In this document: positions 25,145 through 33,002 of the stretch, one piece after another
Layout of the letters: each line of letters begins with the position of its first letter
Numbering within the stretch: the first letter of the stretch is position 1
Origin: Variovorax sp. MHTC-1
GTDB lineage: Bacteria > Pseudomonadota > Gammaproteobacteria > Burkholderiales > Burkholderiaceae_C
NCBI RefSeq assembly: GCF_003984645.1
Contig: NZ_RWKI01000013.1
Coordinates: forward strand, 52,558 to 116,557
Length of the DNA stretch: 64,000 bases
Direction: 5' to 3'
Notes under the pieces: model-generated
Database searches by the model: none
What the model was told of the DNA's origin: nothing
What the model saw: only the letters and a program-made list of their open reading frames with translations
Program-made: the position numbers and the translations under genes

Positions 25145-27187
25145 TCAATGGGCGGTGGCCGCGGCATCGATCCGGGAGGCGCCGGCCAGCACGGCGGCGC
25201 TCGCCGCCTGCGCACGCTGGATGCGCGGCATGGCGCCGACGTCGATGATGAAAGCCACGCTGCCGTCGCCCAGGATGGTCGCGGCCGAGATGCCGGGCAC
25301 CTTGCGGTAGTTGGTCTCCAGGTTCTTGACCACCACCTGGTGCTGTCCGAGCAGCTCGTCGACCAGCAGCGCGAAGCGCGCGTCGTCGGCCTGCACGATC
25401 ACCAGAATGCCCTGCGTCGGCTGGGTCTGCGCGCCGGCGACGTCGAAGACCCGGTGCAGCTCGATCAGCGGCAGGTACTCGCCGCGCACCTTGATGACAT
25501 GGCCGTCGGCGGTGATCGAATGCAGGTGCTCCGGCAGCGGCTGCAGGGACTCGATCACGTAGCTGAGCGGCAGGATGTAGGCTTCCTCGCCGACCTTGAC
25601 CGACATGCCGTTCAGGATCGCCAGCGTCAGCGGCAGCAGGATGCGCGTGGTGGTGCCGCGGCCTTCGCGCGAGCTGATCTCCACATGACCGCCCATCTCC
25701 TGGATGTTGCGCTTGACCACGTCCATGCCCACGCCGCGGCCGGAGATGTCGGTGACCTGTTCGGCCGTCGAGAAGCCGGGCGCGAAGATCAGCTGCCACA
25801 CTTCGTCGTCGGGCATCGCCTCGCTCACGGCCAGCCCTTGCTGCATGGCCTTGGCGAGGATCTTCTCGCGGTTGAGGCCGGCGCCGTCGTCGCTGACCTC
25901 GATCACGATGTTGCCGCCGTGGTGCTGGGCCGACAGCAAGAGCTGCCCGGTGGCGTCCTTGCCCTTGGCCAGGCGCAGCTCCGGCGTCTCGATGCCGTGG
26001 TCCAGGCTGTTGCGAACCAGGTGGGTGAGCGGATCGATGATGCGCTCGATGAGACCCTTGTCGAGCTCGGTCTCCTTGCCGTAGGTGTCGAGCCGGACCT
26101 GCTTGCCGAGCTTGGCGCTGACGTCGCGGATCACGCGCGGGAAACGGCTGAATACGTAGTCCATCGGCATCATGCGGATCGACATGACGGACTCCTGCAG
26201 ATCGCGCGCATTGCGTTCGAGGTGGCCGAGGCCGCTCAGGAAGCGCTCGTAGGCCACCGGGTCGAGCATGGTGGCCGCCTGCGTCAGCATCGACTGCGTG
26301 ATCACCAGCTCGCCCACCAGGTTGATCAGCTGGTCGACCTTCTCGACGTCGACGCGGATCGAGCTGGACTCCTTGGCGTTCGCCGCCGCAGCCGGTGTTG
26401 CCGGCGCCGCGGCCGCGAGCATCGCTTTCGACGCCGCGGCAGCCGGGCTCGCCGCCGCCGCGGGCGCCTCCGGCTCGGCGGCGGCGGACGCATCGTCCGG
26501 CTGCGCCGCCTCGCGCGTGATCTCGATCTGCGATTCGTCGATCACGAAGCAGCACACGGCGACGATGTCGTCGGGCGCGCAGGTGGTCTCGAGCATGACG
26601 GTCAGCTGGTCGTTGCTGCGCGTGCGCGAGAGCACGCGACCGAGGTTGCCCAGCTCGTCGGCCAGCAGATCGCACTCGCTGTCGGAAAGACGCGCGAAGC
26701 GGATGCGCAGCGCGCCCCCCGCGGCGGCAGCGACCGGCGCGACCGCAGCGGCCTCCACCGGAGCCGGGGCCGGCGCGAGTGCAGGCGCGGCATCGACAGC
26801 GTCGTTCTCGCGCGCGAGCTGTTGAAGCACCGCGCAGATGTGCGCGACTCTTTCCGATGCAGGCTCTTTGCCGGCCTGGTAGGCAGTGAGTTGTTCTTGC
26901 AAGGCGTCCTTCGTTTCCAAAAAGGCATCGATCATCGGAGCGCTCAGGCGCAGCTCGCCATGGCGCGCCCGGTCCAGGAGGTTCTCCAGCAGGTGCGTCG
27001 TCTCGGTCAGCGCTGTGAAGCCGAACGTTGCGGCGCCGCCCTTGATCGAATGGGCGGCACGGAAGATGGCGTTGAGCTGCTCGCTGTCCGGGGACTCGAC
27101 ATCGAGTTCGAGAAGCAGTTGCTCCATCTCCGCCAGAAGCTCGATGGCTTCGACGAAAAAGGCTTGTGAAAACTGACTGAGATCCAT
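25145..27187 (-). CDS. cheA: Chemotaxis histidine kinase CheA
   Basis: A 680-residue CheA. The N-terminal HPt domain has phospho-accepting His46 in FRAAHSIKGGAATFG. A P2-like region follows at about 155-230. Dimerisation begins at RVDVEKVDQLINLVGELVIT. The ATPase N box is LVRNSLDHGIETPELR, with a later GRGVGMDVVK glycine box. The C-terminal CheW-like domain couples to receptors. It phosphorylates CheY and CheB. The gene follows motB by 27 bases. No cheW gene is in the window. Confidence 0.97.
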   Translation of the reverse strand: MDLSQFSQAFFVEAIELLAEMEQLLLELDVESPDSEQLNAIFRAAHSIKGGAATFGFTALTETTHLLENLLDRARHGELRLSAPMIDAFLETKDALQEQLTAYQAGKEPASERVAHICAVLQQLARENDAVDAAPALAPAPAPVEAAAVAPVAAAAGGALRIRFARLSDSECDLLADELGNLGRVLSRTRSNDQLTVMLETTCAPDDIVAVCCFVIDESQIEITREAAQPDDASAAAEPEAPAAAASPAAAASKAMLAAAAPATPAAAANAKESSSIRVDVEKVDQLINLVGELVITQSMLTQAATMLDPVAYERFLSGLGHLERNARDLQESVMSIRMMPMDYVFSRFPRVIRDVSAKLGKQVRLDTYGKETELDKGLIERIIDPLTHLVRNSLDHGIETPELRLAKGKDATGQLLLSAQHHGGNIVIEVSDDGAGLNREKILAKAMQQGLAVSEAMPDDEVWQLIFAPGFSTAEQVTDISGRGVGMDVVKRNIQEMGGHVEISSREGRGTTTRILLPLTLAILNGMSVKVGEEAYILPLSYVIESLQPLPEHLHSITADGHVIKVRGEYLPLIELHRVFDVAGAQTQPTQGILVIVQADDARFALLVDELLGQHQVVVKNLETNYRKVPGISAATILGDGSVAFIIDVGAMPRIQRAQAASAAVLAGASRIDAAATAH

Positions 27188-27214
27188 CGTTGCTCCGAAA
27201 CCGGATTTCTTTTG

Positions 27215-28150
27215 CTAGGGGTGTGCGGGTGCCGGCGGCTTGTAGGCCGTCACCTTGACGTTGTCGACCGGGAGAATGCGCACCGGCGGCTTGCCGGCCC
27301 GCGCGGGCGCAGCGCCGTCGCCGCTGTTCTCGCGCTCGATCTGCTGCTGCGTGCGATGGTTGAGCACGACGATGCTGATGCGGCGGTTGATCGGATTGCG
27401 CGGCTCGGCCTTGTCCAGGTGCTGGCTGTCGGCCAGGCCGACCACGCGCATCACTTTGGCTTCGGCCATCCCGCCCATCACCAGTTCGCGCCGCGAGGCG
27501 TTGGCCCGGTCGGCCGACAGCTCCCAGTTGCCGTAGGACCTGTCGCCGTTGGTGTAGACGATCGCATCGGTGTGGCCCGAGAGCGTGAGCTTGTTCGGCA
27601 GCTCGTTGAGCGCGGGTCCGATCTCGCGCAGGATGGCGCGCATGTGCGGCACCAGCCGCGCGCTGGCCAGGTCGAACATCGGGCGGTTCTCGTTGTCCAC
27701 GATCTGCAGGCGCAGCCCTTCGGTCGTGATGTCGATCAGGATCTGCGAGCGGAACTGCTTGAAGACCGGGCTGTTCTCGATCAGCGCGTCGAGCCGCTTC
27801 TTCATGCTCTCCAGGCGGTTCGCATCGGCTTCGTCGTCGGCGTCGGCCATGACGCGCCGCATCTCGCCGTCCAGGCTCATGCTCGGATCGGCGCCGCCGC
27901 CGGGGATCACGCTCTCGCTGGTGCTGCTCTTCTCGCCGCCGTTCATGGCCACCTTCAGCGGCATGCGGAAGTGCTCCGCGATGCCTTCGCGCTGCTTCGG
28001 GCTCGCATTCGAGAGCAGCCACATGACGAGGAAGAAGGCCATCATGGCCGTCATGAAGTCGGCATAGGCGATCTTCCATCCGCCGCCGCCGTGCCCGCCG
28101 CCGCCGGCCGCGGCGACGCGCCTGACGACGATGCGCTTGTCTGCGCTCAT
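27215..28150 (-). CDS. motB: Flagellar stator protein MotB
   Basis: A 311-residue stator subunit. A Gly/His-rich N-terminal tail precedes one transmembrane helix (YADFMTAMMAFFLVMWLLSN) with the proton-binding Asp near residue 31. The periplasmic C-terminal OmpA-like domain binds peptidoglycan (LSGHTDAIVY, NWELSADRANASRR). With MotA it forms the proton channel that drives rotation. It lies 28 bases after motA. The N-terminal Gly-rich stretch (AAAGGGGHGGGGW) is longer than in enterobacteria but typical of Burkholderiales. Confidence 0.96.
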   Translation of the reverse strand: MSADKRIVVRRVAAAGGGGHGGGGWKIAYADFMTAMMAFFLVMWLLSNASPKQREGIAEHFRMPLKVAMNGGEKSSTSESVIPGGGADPSMSLDGEMRRVMADADDEADANRLESMKKRLDALIENSPVFKQFRSQILIDITTEGLRLQIVDNENRPMFDLASARLVPHMRAILREIGPALNELPNKLTLSGHTDAIVYTNGDRSYGNWELSADRANASRRELVMGGMAEAKVMRVVGLADSQHLDKAEPRNPINRRISIVVLNHRTQQQIERENSGDGAAPARAGKPPVRILPVDNVKVTAYKPPAPAHP

Positions 28151-28178
28151 GTTCCTGCCCTCGCCATCTCAGTGAGCA

Positions 28179-29039
28179 TCACCGGGCCTTGACTTCGCGG
28201 ACGTGGCTGTCCAGCTCGGTGAAGGAGGGCCGCTCGGTGGAGAACAAGACCTTGCGGCCGAACTCCACGGCCAGCTGCGGCGCGTAGCCATTGAGGCTCG
28301 CGAGCAGGGTCACCTTGGCGCACTGGTACAGCTTCATGCCCTCCGACACCTTCTGCTCGATCACCGAGGCCAGCGGCGAGACGAAGCCGTAGGCCAGCAG
28401 CACGCCGAGGAAAGTGCCGACCATGGCATGCGCGATCAGCGCGCCCATCTCGGAGGGCGGCAGGTCGGCCGAGCCCAGCGCGTGGACCACGCCCATCACG
28501 GCCGCAACGATGCCCAGCGCGGGCAGCGCATCGCTGACCCGCGTCAGGCTGTGCACCGGCATCTCGGCCTCGTGCTTGATGGTCTCGATCTCGTGGTCCA
28601 TCAGCGCCTCGATCTCGAAGGCGTCGGTGTTGCCGCTGATCGCGAGCCGCAGGTAGTCGCAGAGGAACTCCATGACGCCGGCATCGGCCAGGATGGTGGG
28701 ATAGCGCGTGAAGATCGGGCTCTGGGCCGGGTCCTCGACGTCGGTCTCCAGCTTCATCATCCCTTCCTTGCGCGCCTTGGCCAGCAGCTCGTAGAGCAGC
28801 GCCAGCAGGTCCATGTAGAGCTGGCGGTTGTGCTTGGACGAGCGCAGCAGGAGCGGCAGCTCCTTGAGCGTGGCCTTGATGGTCTTGCCGTTGTTGCCCG
28901 CGACGAAGGCGCCCACCGCAGCGCCGCCGATCATCAGCAGCTCCACCGGCTGGAACAGGACGCCGAAGTGGCCGCCCATCAGGGCGTAGCCGCCGAATAC
29001 GGCCCCCAGGACCACCAGATAACCAACCAGAACGAGCAC
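28179..29039 (-). CDS. motA: Flagellar stator protein MotA
   Basis: A 286-residue inner-membrane protein with four hydrophobic segments. The two conserved prolines and the charged cytoplasmic loop are visible (LLAKARKEGMMKLETDVEDP; SDALPALGIVAAVMGVVHALG). The start is a GTG at 29039 with AGGGGA 6 bases upstream. Together with MotB it converts proton flow into torque on FliG. It follows flhC by 79 bases, as in other flhDC-motAB clusters. Confidence 0.96.
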   Translation of the reverse strand: MLVLVGYLVVLGAVFGGYALMGGHFGVLFQPVELLMIGGAAVGAFVAGNNGKTIKATLKELPLLLRSSKHNRQLYMDLLALLYELLAKARKEGMMKLETDVEDPAQSPIFTRYPTILADAGVMEFLCDYLRLAISGNTDAFEIEALMDHEIETIKHEAEMPVHSLTRVSDALPALGIVAAVMGVVHALGSADLPPSEMGALIAHAMVGTFLGVLLAYGFVSPLASVIEQKVSEGMKLYQCAKVTLLASLNGYAPQLAVEFGRKVLFSTERPSFTELDSHVREVKAR

Positions 29040-29118
29040 GCGCTTCCCCTAATGCCGCTTCCGGCGTCGAATCAAAAACCTCGCCTCCCAAACCAAAGCC
29101 GGGGAATCAAGGACCCTT

Positions 29119-29715
29119 TCAGTGCAAACCGCCGGCGTCCAGCGTCGCTTCCACGGCAAAACCAGTGAGCGCTTCGGACGGGTGTTCGCCGGCACGCTTC
29201 GCGCTGCGTACCTTGCCGGCGCGCGAAGGCGGCCGGCACAGAACGCAGACGTAGCCGCTCTTGCTGTCGTGCGCGTGCGCCACGAACTTGCCGCCGCACC
29301 GGCAGCAAGCGCTCAGTTGCAGCATGTCGCTGTCGAAAAATCGCACCATCGTGTAGGCGCGTGTGAAATCCAGCACAATTTCGCCGCCCTGCGATTCAAT
29401 TTGCTCCAGATATAGCCGGTAGCTTTTGATCAGTGCCTGCAAGCCGTTCTCGTTTGCGTGCATCAACATGAATTGATACATGTTGTAGAACATCGACGAA
29501 TGGATATTGGCCAGCCAGGTCATGTACCAATCCGTCGAAAAAGGCAGCAAGCCCTTGGGCGGCGAAACGCCCTTGAGCTCCTTGTAGAGACGGATCAGGC
29601 GCTCGCGGCTCAGGCTCACCTCGGCTTCGAGGAACTGCAGGCGTGCGCCCAGCCCGATCAGCTCGATCGCAAGCTGGACCTCGCGCACTTCCCCCAGGAC
29701 GCTTTTCGCCGTCAT
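29119..29715 (-). CDS. flhC: Flagellar master regulator FlhC
   Basis: A 198-residue transcription activator subunit. It carries the zinc-binding cysteines (SACCRCGGKFVAH and GYVCVLCRPP) that define FlhC. With FlhD it forms the FlhD4C2 complex that turns on class 2 flagellar genes. The ATG at 29715 overlaps the stop of a repeat-encoded 60-codon mini-ORF (ATGA), with GGAGGT from the repeat upstream. The frame remains open through the repeats to 29841, but the family start is MTAKSVLGEVREVQLAIELI. Confidence 0.95.
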   Translation of the reverse strand: MTAKSVLGEVREVQLAIELIGLGARLQFLEAEVSLSRERLIRLYKELKGVSPPKGLLPFSTDWYMTWLANIHSSMFYNMYQFMLMHANENGLQALIKSYRLYLEQIESQGGEIVLDFTRAYTMVRFFDSDMLQLSACCRCGGKFVAHAHDSKSGYVCVLCRPPSRAGKVRSAKRAGEHPSEALTGFAVEATLDAGGLH

Positions 29716-29894
29716 TCGGCCACCTCCGCGCTGCGGGCTGCGGTATTCGCCTTGGGAACGGCCCGGCGGCAACTTAAGCAACCTCCGCGCATGCGCGCTG
29801 CGGTATTCGCCTTGGGAACGGCCCGGCGGCAAATTGAGCAACCTCCGCGCATGCGCGCTGCGGTATTCGCCTTGGGAACGGCCCGGCGGCTCAT
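29712..29894 (-). repeat. Family C: three tandem 60-bp repeats forming a 60-codon bridge, flhD to flhC
   Basis: Three head-to-tail units with exact 60-base period fill the flhD/flhC gap. On the minus strand the ATG (29894-29892) overlaps the flhD stop and the TGA (29714-29712) overlaps the flhC ATG, both as ATGA. Each unit encodes RRAVPKANTAAR and ends in a GGAGGT ribosome site. Units 1 and 2 contain the palindrome CGCGCATGCGCG. The joined peptide has three CRRAVPKANTAAR-like repeats and two short Cys-x-x-Cys motifs at the unit borders (CSIC, CLSC). Confidence 0.88.
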
Positions 29895-30238
29895 GCCGCC
29901 TCGAGCATCTGGACCCGCCGTGCCGATACCAGGATCGACATGTGGGCCTGCTGCAGGGTCGTGTCCTTCCCCTCGCCCAACACCGCCGACATCGACGGGT
30001 GGTCGTCGAGACGGAAGCTGCACAGCAGGAAGTTCGATGCCGCCAGCTTGAGGATCTGGGCCAGCGACATGCCGGCGAGCATGTCCGCCAGTTCGCGGCT
30101 CACACCGAGCCTGAACATGGCGGCCGCGCGGTCTTGCTTGACGAGTTTCTGGGCCAGCAGCATGTAGGCGAGGTTGAGGTCGCCGATTTCCTTGGAAATC
30201 TCGCCGCTAGCGGCGTTCTTCACGTTATCCGGTTCCAC
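29891..30238 (-). CDS. flhD: Flagellar master regulator FlhD
   Basis: A 115-residue FlhD, the partner of FlhC. The family core DLNLAYMLLAQKLVKQDRAA and RLGVSRELADMLAGMSLAQI are clear. The start is a GTG at 30238 with GGAG 7 bases upstream. It is the first gene after a 258-bp AT-rich stretch that must carry its promoter. The stop leads directly into the family C repeat mini-ORF and then flhC. Confidence 0.95.
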   Translation of the reverse strand: MEPDNVKNAASGEISKEIGDLNLAYMLLAQKLVKQDRAAAMFRLGVSRELADMLAGMSLAQILKLAASNFLLCSFRLDDHPSMSAVLGEGKDTTLQQAHMSILVSARRVQMLEAA

Positions 30239-30496
30239 TTTTGCACTCCGTTCAAATCAAGGCTTCAGTTTATCCAGAGTTGTTTACAACTGTAACTTGC
30301 AGAGATATATGTATCTGAAAGTGAGAAATAAATTACGTCCGGTCCCCGCCATCTGCGCGGTATCCAGTTTTTTGTGATTTATTTCGTAACCCAAACTCAT
30401 TCACTTCAATAACTACCGACCTCGTTTAATTCGGAAGAAAAAAGTACTAATTCATCAAGACGGAAATATGTCAATGAGAATGCATAATAAAAAGTA
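30239..30496 (-). promoter_or_regulatory. AT-rich control region upstream of flhDC
   Basis: This 258-bp gap is strikingly AT-rich in a GC-rich locus, with many A and T runs. It holds a perfect inverted repeat AGTTGT-TT-ACAACT at 30278-30291 and a shorter one AGATA-TATG-TATCT at 30303-30316. A TTGACA -35-like box lies on the minus strand at 30474-30469, but no good -10 box follows at the right distance. I read the region as the regulated flhDC promoter, perhaps bound by H-NS-like proteins; the exact start site is not determined. Confidence 0.6.
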
Positions 30497-30784
30497 TTAA
30501 TTTCCATGCGACGCCTCGGCCGCTTCCAGCCGGTGAATCCAGGCCATGACTTCCGCCACCGCCAAGTACAGCTGCGGCGGGATCTGCTGATCGAGGTCGA
30601 CCTGCATCAGCAACTTGTTCAACGCCGGCGAGGCGTGGACGTAGAGGCCGTTCTCGCGCGCCTCGCGCATGATCGATTCCGCCGTCACGCCGTAGCCCTT
30701 GGCCACGACCACGGGCGCGCGGGTCTTGTCCAGATAGGACAGGGCCACCGCGCTCTGGCGTTCATCGGTGCCGCCGGGGTTCAT
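30497..30784 (-). CDS. Short FlhB paralogue (FhlB/EscU-type C-terminal domain only)
   Basis: The 95-residue protein aligns with the cytoplasmic C-terminal domain of FlhB after the cleavage site: SAVALSYLDKTRAPVVVAKG here matches FAVALKYVDNDMRAPRVVAK in FlhB. The NPTH site is replaced by DERQ, so it needs no cleavage. It has no membrane segment. In bacteria where this type has been studied it can stand in for the cleaved FlhB fragment. Here it follows a second FliK-like gene, which fits a role in export switching. Its ATG overlaps a repeat mini-ORF stop. Confidence 0.85.
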   Translation of the reverse strand: MNPGGTDERQSAVALSYLDKTRAPVVVAKGYGVTAESIMREARENGLYVHASPALNKLLMQVDLDQQIPPQLYLAVAEVMAWIHRLEAAEASHGN

Positions 30785-30908
30785 TGGGGAACCTCCGCGC
30801 TGCGCGCTGCGGTGCTATTCGACTTGGGAGCGGCCCGGCGTCTCATTGGGGAACCTCCGCGCTACGCGCTGCGGTGCTATTCGACTTGGGAGCGGCCCGG
30901 CGTCTCAT
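30781..30908 (-). repeat. Family C: two tandem 62-bp units, chained 21-codon mini-ORFs
   Basis: Two units with 62-base period join the FliK-like gene to the FlhB paralogue. Mini-ORF 1 (30908-30843) starts ATGA on the upstream stop and ends TGA overlapping the ATG of mini-ORF 2 (30846-30781). That one ends TGA overlapping the downstream ATG. Each encodes MRRRAAPKSNSTAARSAEVP plus a final Gln. Each unit carries GGAGGT 5 bases before the next ATG, so each could reload a ribosome. Confidence 0.88.
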
Positions 30909-32188
30909 GGCCTGCCCTCCTTCTCCGCGATCTGCAGTTCCTGCAGCCGCAGGCCCGCCGCTTCGAAACGCTGTACCAGCCGGCCGCTGTCGGCGCGCAG
31001 GCGCGCCGCGGTGCCGGCCTCGCTCGCCGCCATTTGCGCCTGGATCTGGGAACCGGTGAGGCAGAGGCGCAAATCCACGGCCCCGAGCCGGGGCAAGCTC
31101 AAGGAGACGGTGGTCGTCCAGCTTCGCGCAGCGGGTTCATGAGGCGCGTCGCCCTGCGGCTTTGCATCTTCTTCCTGGATCGACCACGTCATCGGAACCT
31201 CGGGCCACGCCTGTCCGCTCCAGCGGAATACCGCCGTCGCCAGCAGGTCGAGCTGCTGGTGGACCACGGTCCCGGCTTGGTGGTGAATCACTTCGCCGGC
31301 GGGCAGCGCCTGAACAGATGCGGCGTGGCGCGACGCCGCCTCTTCGGTACGCAGCAGAGGCGCCGCTTCCGGCGCAGCTGACGGTGCCGCCTCGCCCCGG
31401 CGGTAGGCCGCCTGCACGCGCGCGGCATCGGCCGCGGGCGTGGAGGGCTCGGCGTGGACCTGCGTTGCAGGCGCACGCGGCAGCGGCAAGCCATCGCTCG
31501 CGCCGGCTTCGGCGGACGAGCGCGGCGCGCCGGGTTGCGGCAGCGCTGGGGCGCCGTCGTCCGGATGCGGCACGGCCGCACCGGGCACGGTGGCCGCCGG
31601 CGGCGCCGGCCTCAGCGTCTCGGCCGCGATGGCTGCCGCCGTGGCAAGTGGTTGCGCGGCGGCCTCCGGCCCCGCGCTCCTCGCCGGCGCCCAGCGCGCT
31701 TGCGGCTCCTGCGCCAGTTGCGCCAGCGTGCGCGTGCCCTCTGCAAACTCGCGCAAATGCGATTCGTAGAACAGGCCGCTCGCGCCCACGGTCTGCGCCA
31801 GCGTGCCGGCGAGCGCGGCCGCGGAAGGCTGCTGCGAGGACGGCCACATCGGCGACGCGCCCCGCAGCGGGCCGGCATCGGGAAACTCCGCCAGCAGCGC
31901 GCCGATGACGCGCGCCGCCACCGACAGCCGCGCGGCGGACGACGTGGCCGCATCGGGTTGGTCCTGAGCGGACTGGCCCGGCGCTGCCGCCGCACCCGCG
32001 GTCGGCGCGTGCCGGACCAGCGCCATCTCGGGCGGCAGGCGGGTGTCGTTGACGACCTTCTGCACCGCCACCACCGGCCCCGCGGCCGCGTCCGTTCCGA
32101 CCTGGCTCTGGTGCAGTGCGAGCAGCTCCAGCCGCGGCGCGAGCTTGGCGCTCAGAAGCGTGTCGACCAGGCCGGAAAGCTTGTTCAT
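30905..32188 (-). CDS. FliK-like hook-length control protein (second copy)
   Basis: A 427-residue protein rich in Ala, Pro and Gln, with low complexity in the middle (residues about 60-300). The C-terminal 120 residues look like the FliK C-terminal domain (TTTVSLSLPRLGAVDLRLCL and RLVQRFEAAGLRLQELQIAE). It lies between fliT and the short flhB paralogue, so it probably pairs with that protein. A separate fliK lies in the fliF-R operon at 43035. The ATG at 32188 is chosen from the start MNKLSGLVDTLLS; upstream sequence in the frame belongs to fliT. Confidence 0.75.
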   Translation of the reverse strand: MNKLSGLVDTLLSAKLAPRLELLALHQSQVGTDAAAGPVVAVQKVVNDTRLPPEMALVRHAPTAGAAAAPGQSAQDQPDAATSSAARLSVAARVIGALLAEFPDAGPLRGASPMWPSSQQPSAAALAGTLAQTVGASGLFYESHLREFAEGTRTLAQLAQEPQARWAPARSAGPEAAAQPLATAAAIAAETLRPAPPAATVPGAAVPHPDDGAPALPQPGAPRSSAEAGASDGLPLPRAPATQVHAEPSTPAADAARVQAAYRRGEAAPSAAPEAAPLLRTEEAASRHAASVQALPAGEVIHHQAGTVVHQQLDLLATAVFRWSGQAWPEVPMTWSIQEEDAKPQGDAPHEPAARSWTTTVSLSLPRLGAVDLRLCLTGSQIQAQMAASEAGTAARLRADSGRLVQRFEAAGLRLQELQIAEKEGRP

Positions 32189-32210
32189 GGCTGCGATGTG
32201 CGTTCGCCGC

Positions 32211-32543
32211 TCAGCGCGCCAGGCCGTAGGCCTTGTCGAGCTCGCCCTGCTTCTGCAGCCGTGCCATCGTGGCCACCAAACGCTCGAGCTGCGGCTTGAC
32301 CAGCCGGCGCACTTCGTCCTGGTCGGCACGGATGCGCGCCATCAGGCGCTGCGCCTGGTCGAGCTCCGCGGGATCCAGCGGTTCCGTGGCGCGGATCTGC
32401 TTCAGGCGCTCGACCACCGTCGCGCACTGCTCTTCCAGGGCAGGAAGCCGGTCCCACTCTTTCGCCCTCGCCTGCGCCGCCATCAGCGACGTGGTCGAGG
32501 CGAGTTGGAGGTAGCAATGGACGATTTCACTGCGGGCGGCCAT
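32211..32543 (-). CDS. fliT: Flagellar protein FliT
   Basis: A 110-residue, mostly helical protein placed straight after fliS, as in fliD-S-T operons. FliT is the export chaperone of the cap protein FliD and, in enterobacteria, binds FlhDC. The sequence (EIVHCYLQLASTTSLMAAQA and RRLVKPQLERLVATMARLQ) fits the family helical pattern. FliT proteins are weakly conserved, so the call leans partly on position. Confidence 0.78.
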   Translation of the reverse strand: MAARSEIVHCYLQLASTTSLMAAQARAKEWDRLPALEEQCATVVERLKQIRATEPLDPAELDQAQRLMARIRADQDEVRRLVKPQLERLVATMARLQKQGELDKAYGLAR

Positions 32544-32568
32544 GTCTCTTCTCTCTTCCGAATCGTAC

Positions 32569-32991
32569 TCAGTGGCCGGCGGCCATGCCGTCGATCTCGC
32601 GCCATGCCGAAGCGATGTTCTCGAGCAGCGCCTCGGCTTCGTCGAGCGCTTGCGCATCGTTGTGCAGGTTGGCCTGGAGCAGGCGCCGGATGACGTAGTC
32701 GTAGAGCGCCGACAGGTTCGCCACCAGGCCTTCGCCGGCGGGCCCGGCCGCCTTGGCGTCGAGGCTGGCCTTGAGGCCGTTGTCGACGATGCCGACGGCC
32801 TTGGAGATGGCGTTGCCCTTGGCGGCGACATCGCCGCTCGCCATGTGGTGCCGCGCCATGCCGATCGCGCGGACGGCGCCGTCGAACAGCATGCAGATGA
32901 GCTGGTGCGGCGACGCGCTCATCGCCTGCGTTTCCACGCCAACGCGTGCATAGGCGTTGGCGCCGGTCCTGAAAGTGTGAGGTGTGTACAT
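32569..32991 (-). CDS. fliS: Flagellin export chaperone FliS
   Basis: A 140-residue helical chaperone that binds the flagellin C-terminus before export. The family core is plain: ANAYARVGVETQAMSASPHQ, LICMLFDGAVRAI and LSALYDYVIRRLLQANLHND. It begins 11 bases after fliD ends and is followed by fliT. Confidence 0.94.
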   Translation of the reverse strand: MYTPHTFRTGANAYARVGVETQAMSASPHQLICMLFDGAVRAIGMARHHMASGDVAAKGNAISKAVGIVDNGLKASLDAKAAGPAGEGLVANLSALYDYVIRRLLQANLHNDAQALDEAEALLENIASAWREIDGMAAGH

Positions 32992-33002
32992 GGGCTGTTC
33001 CG

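Noticed and set aside
29712..29894. CRISPR-like array from regular 60-bp repeats
   Set aside because: The units are contiguous without unique spacers, encode an in-frame peptide, and no cas genes are nearby.
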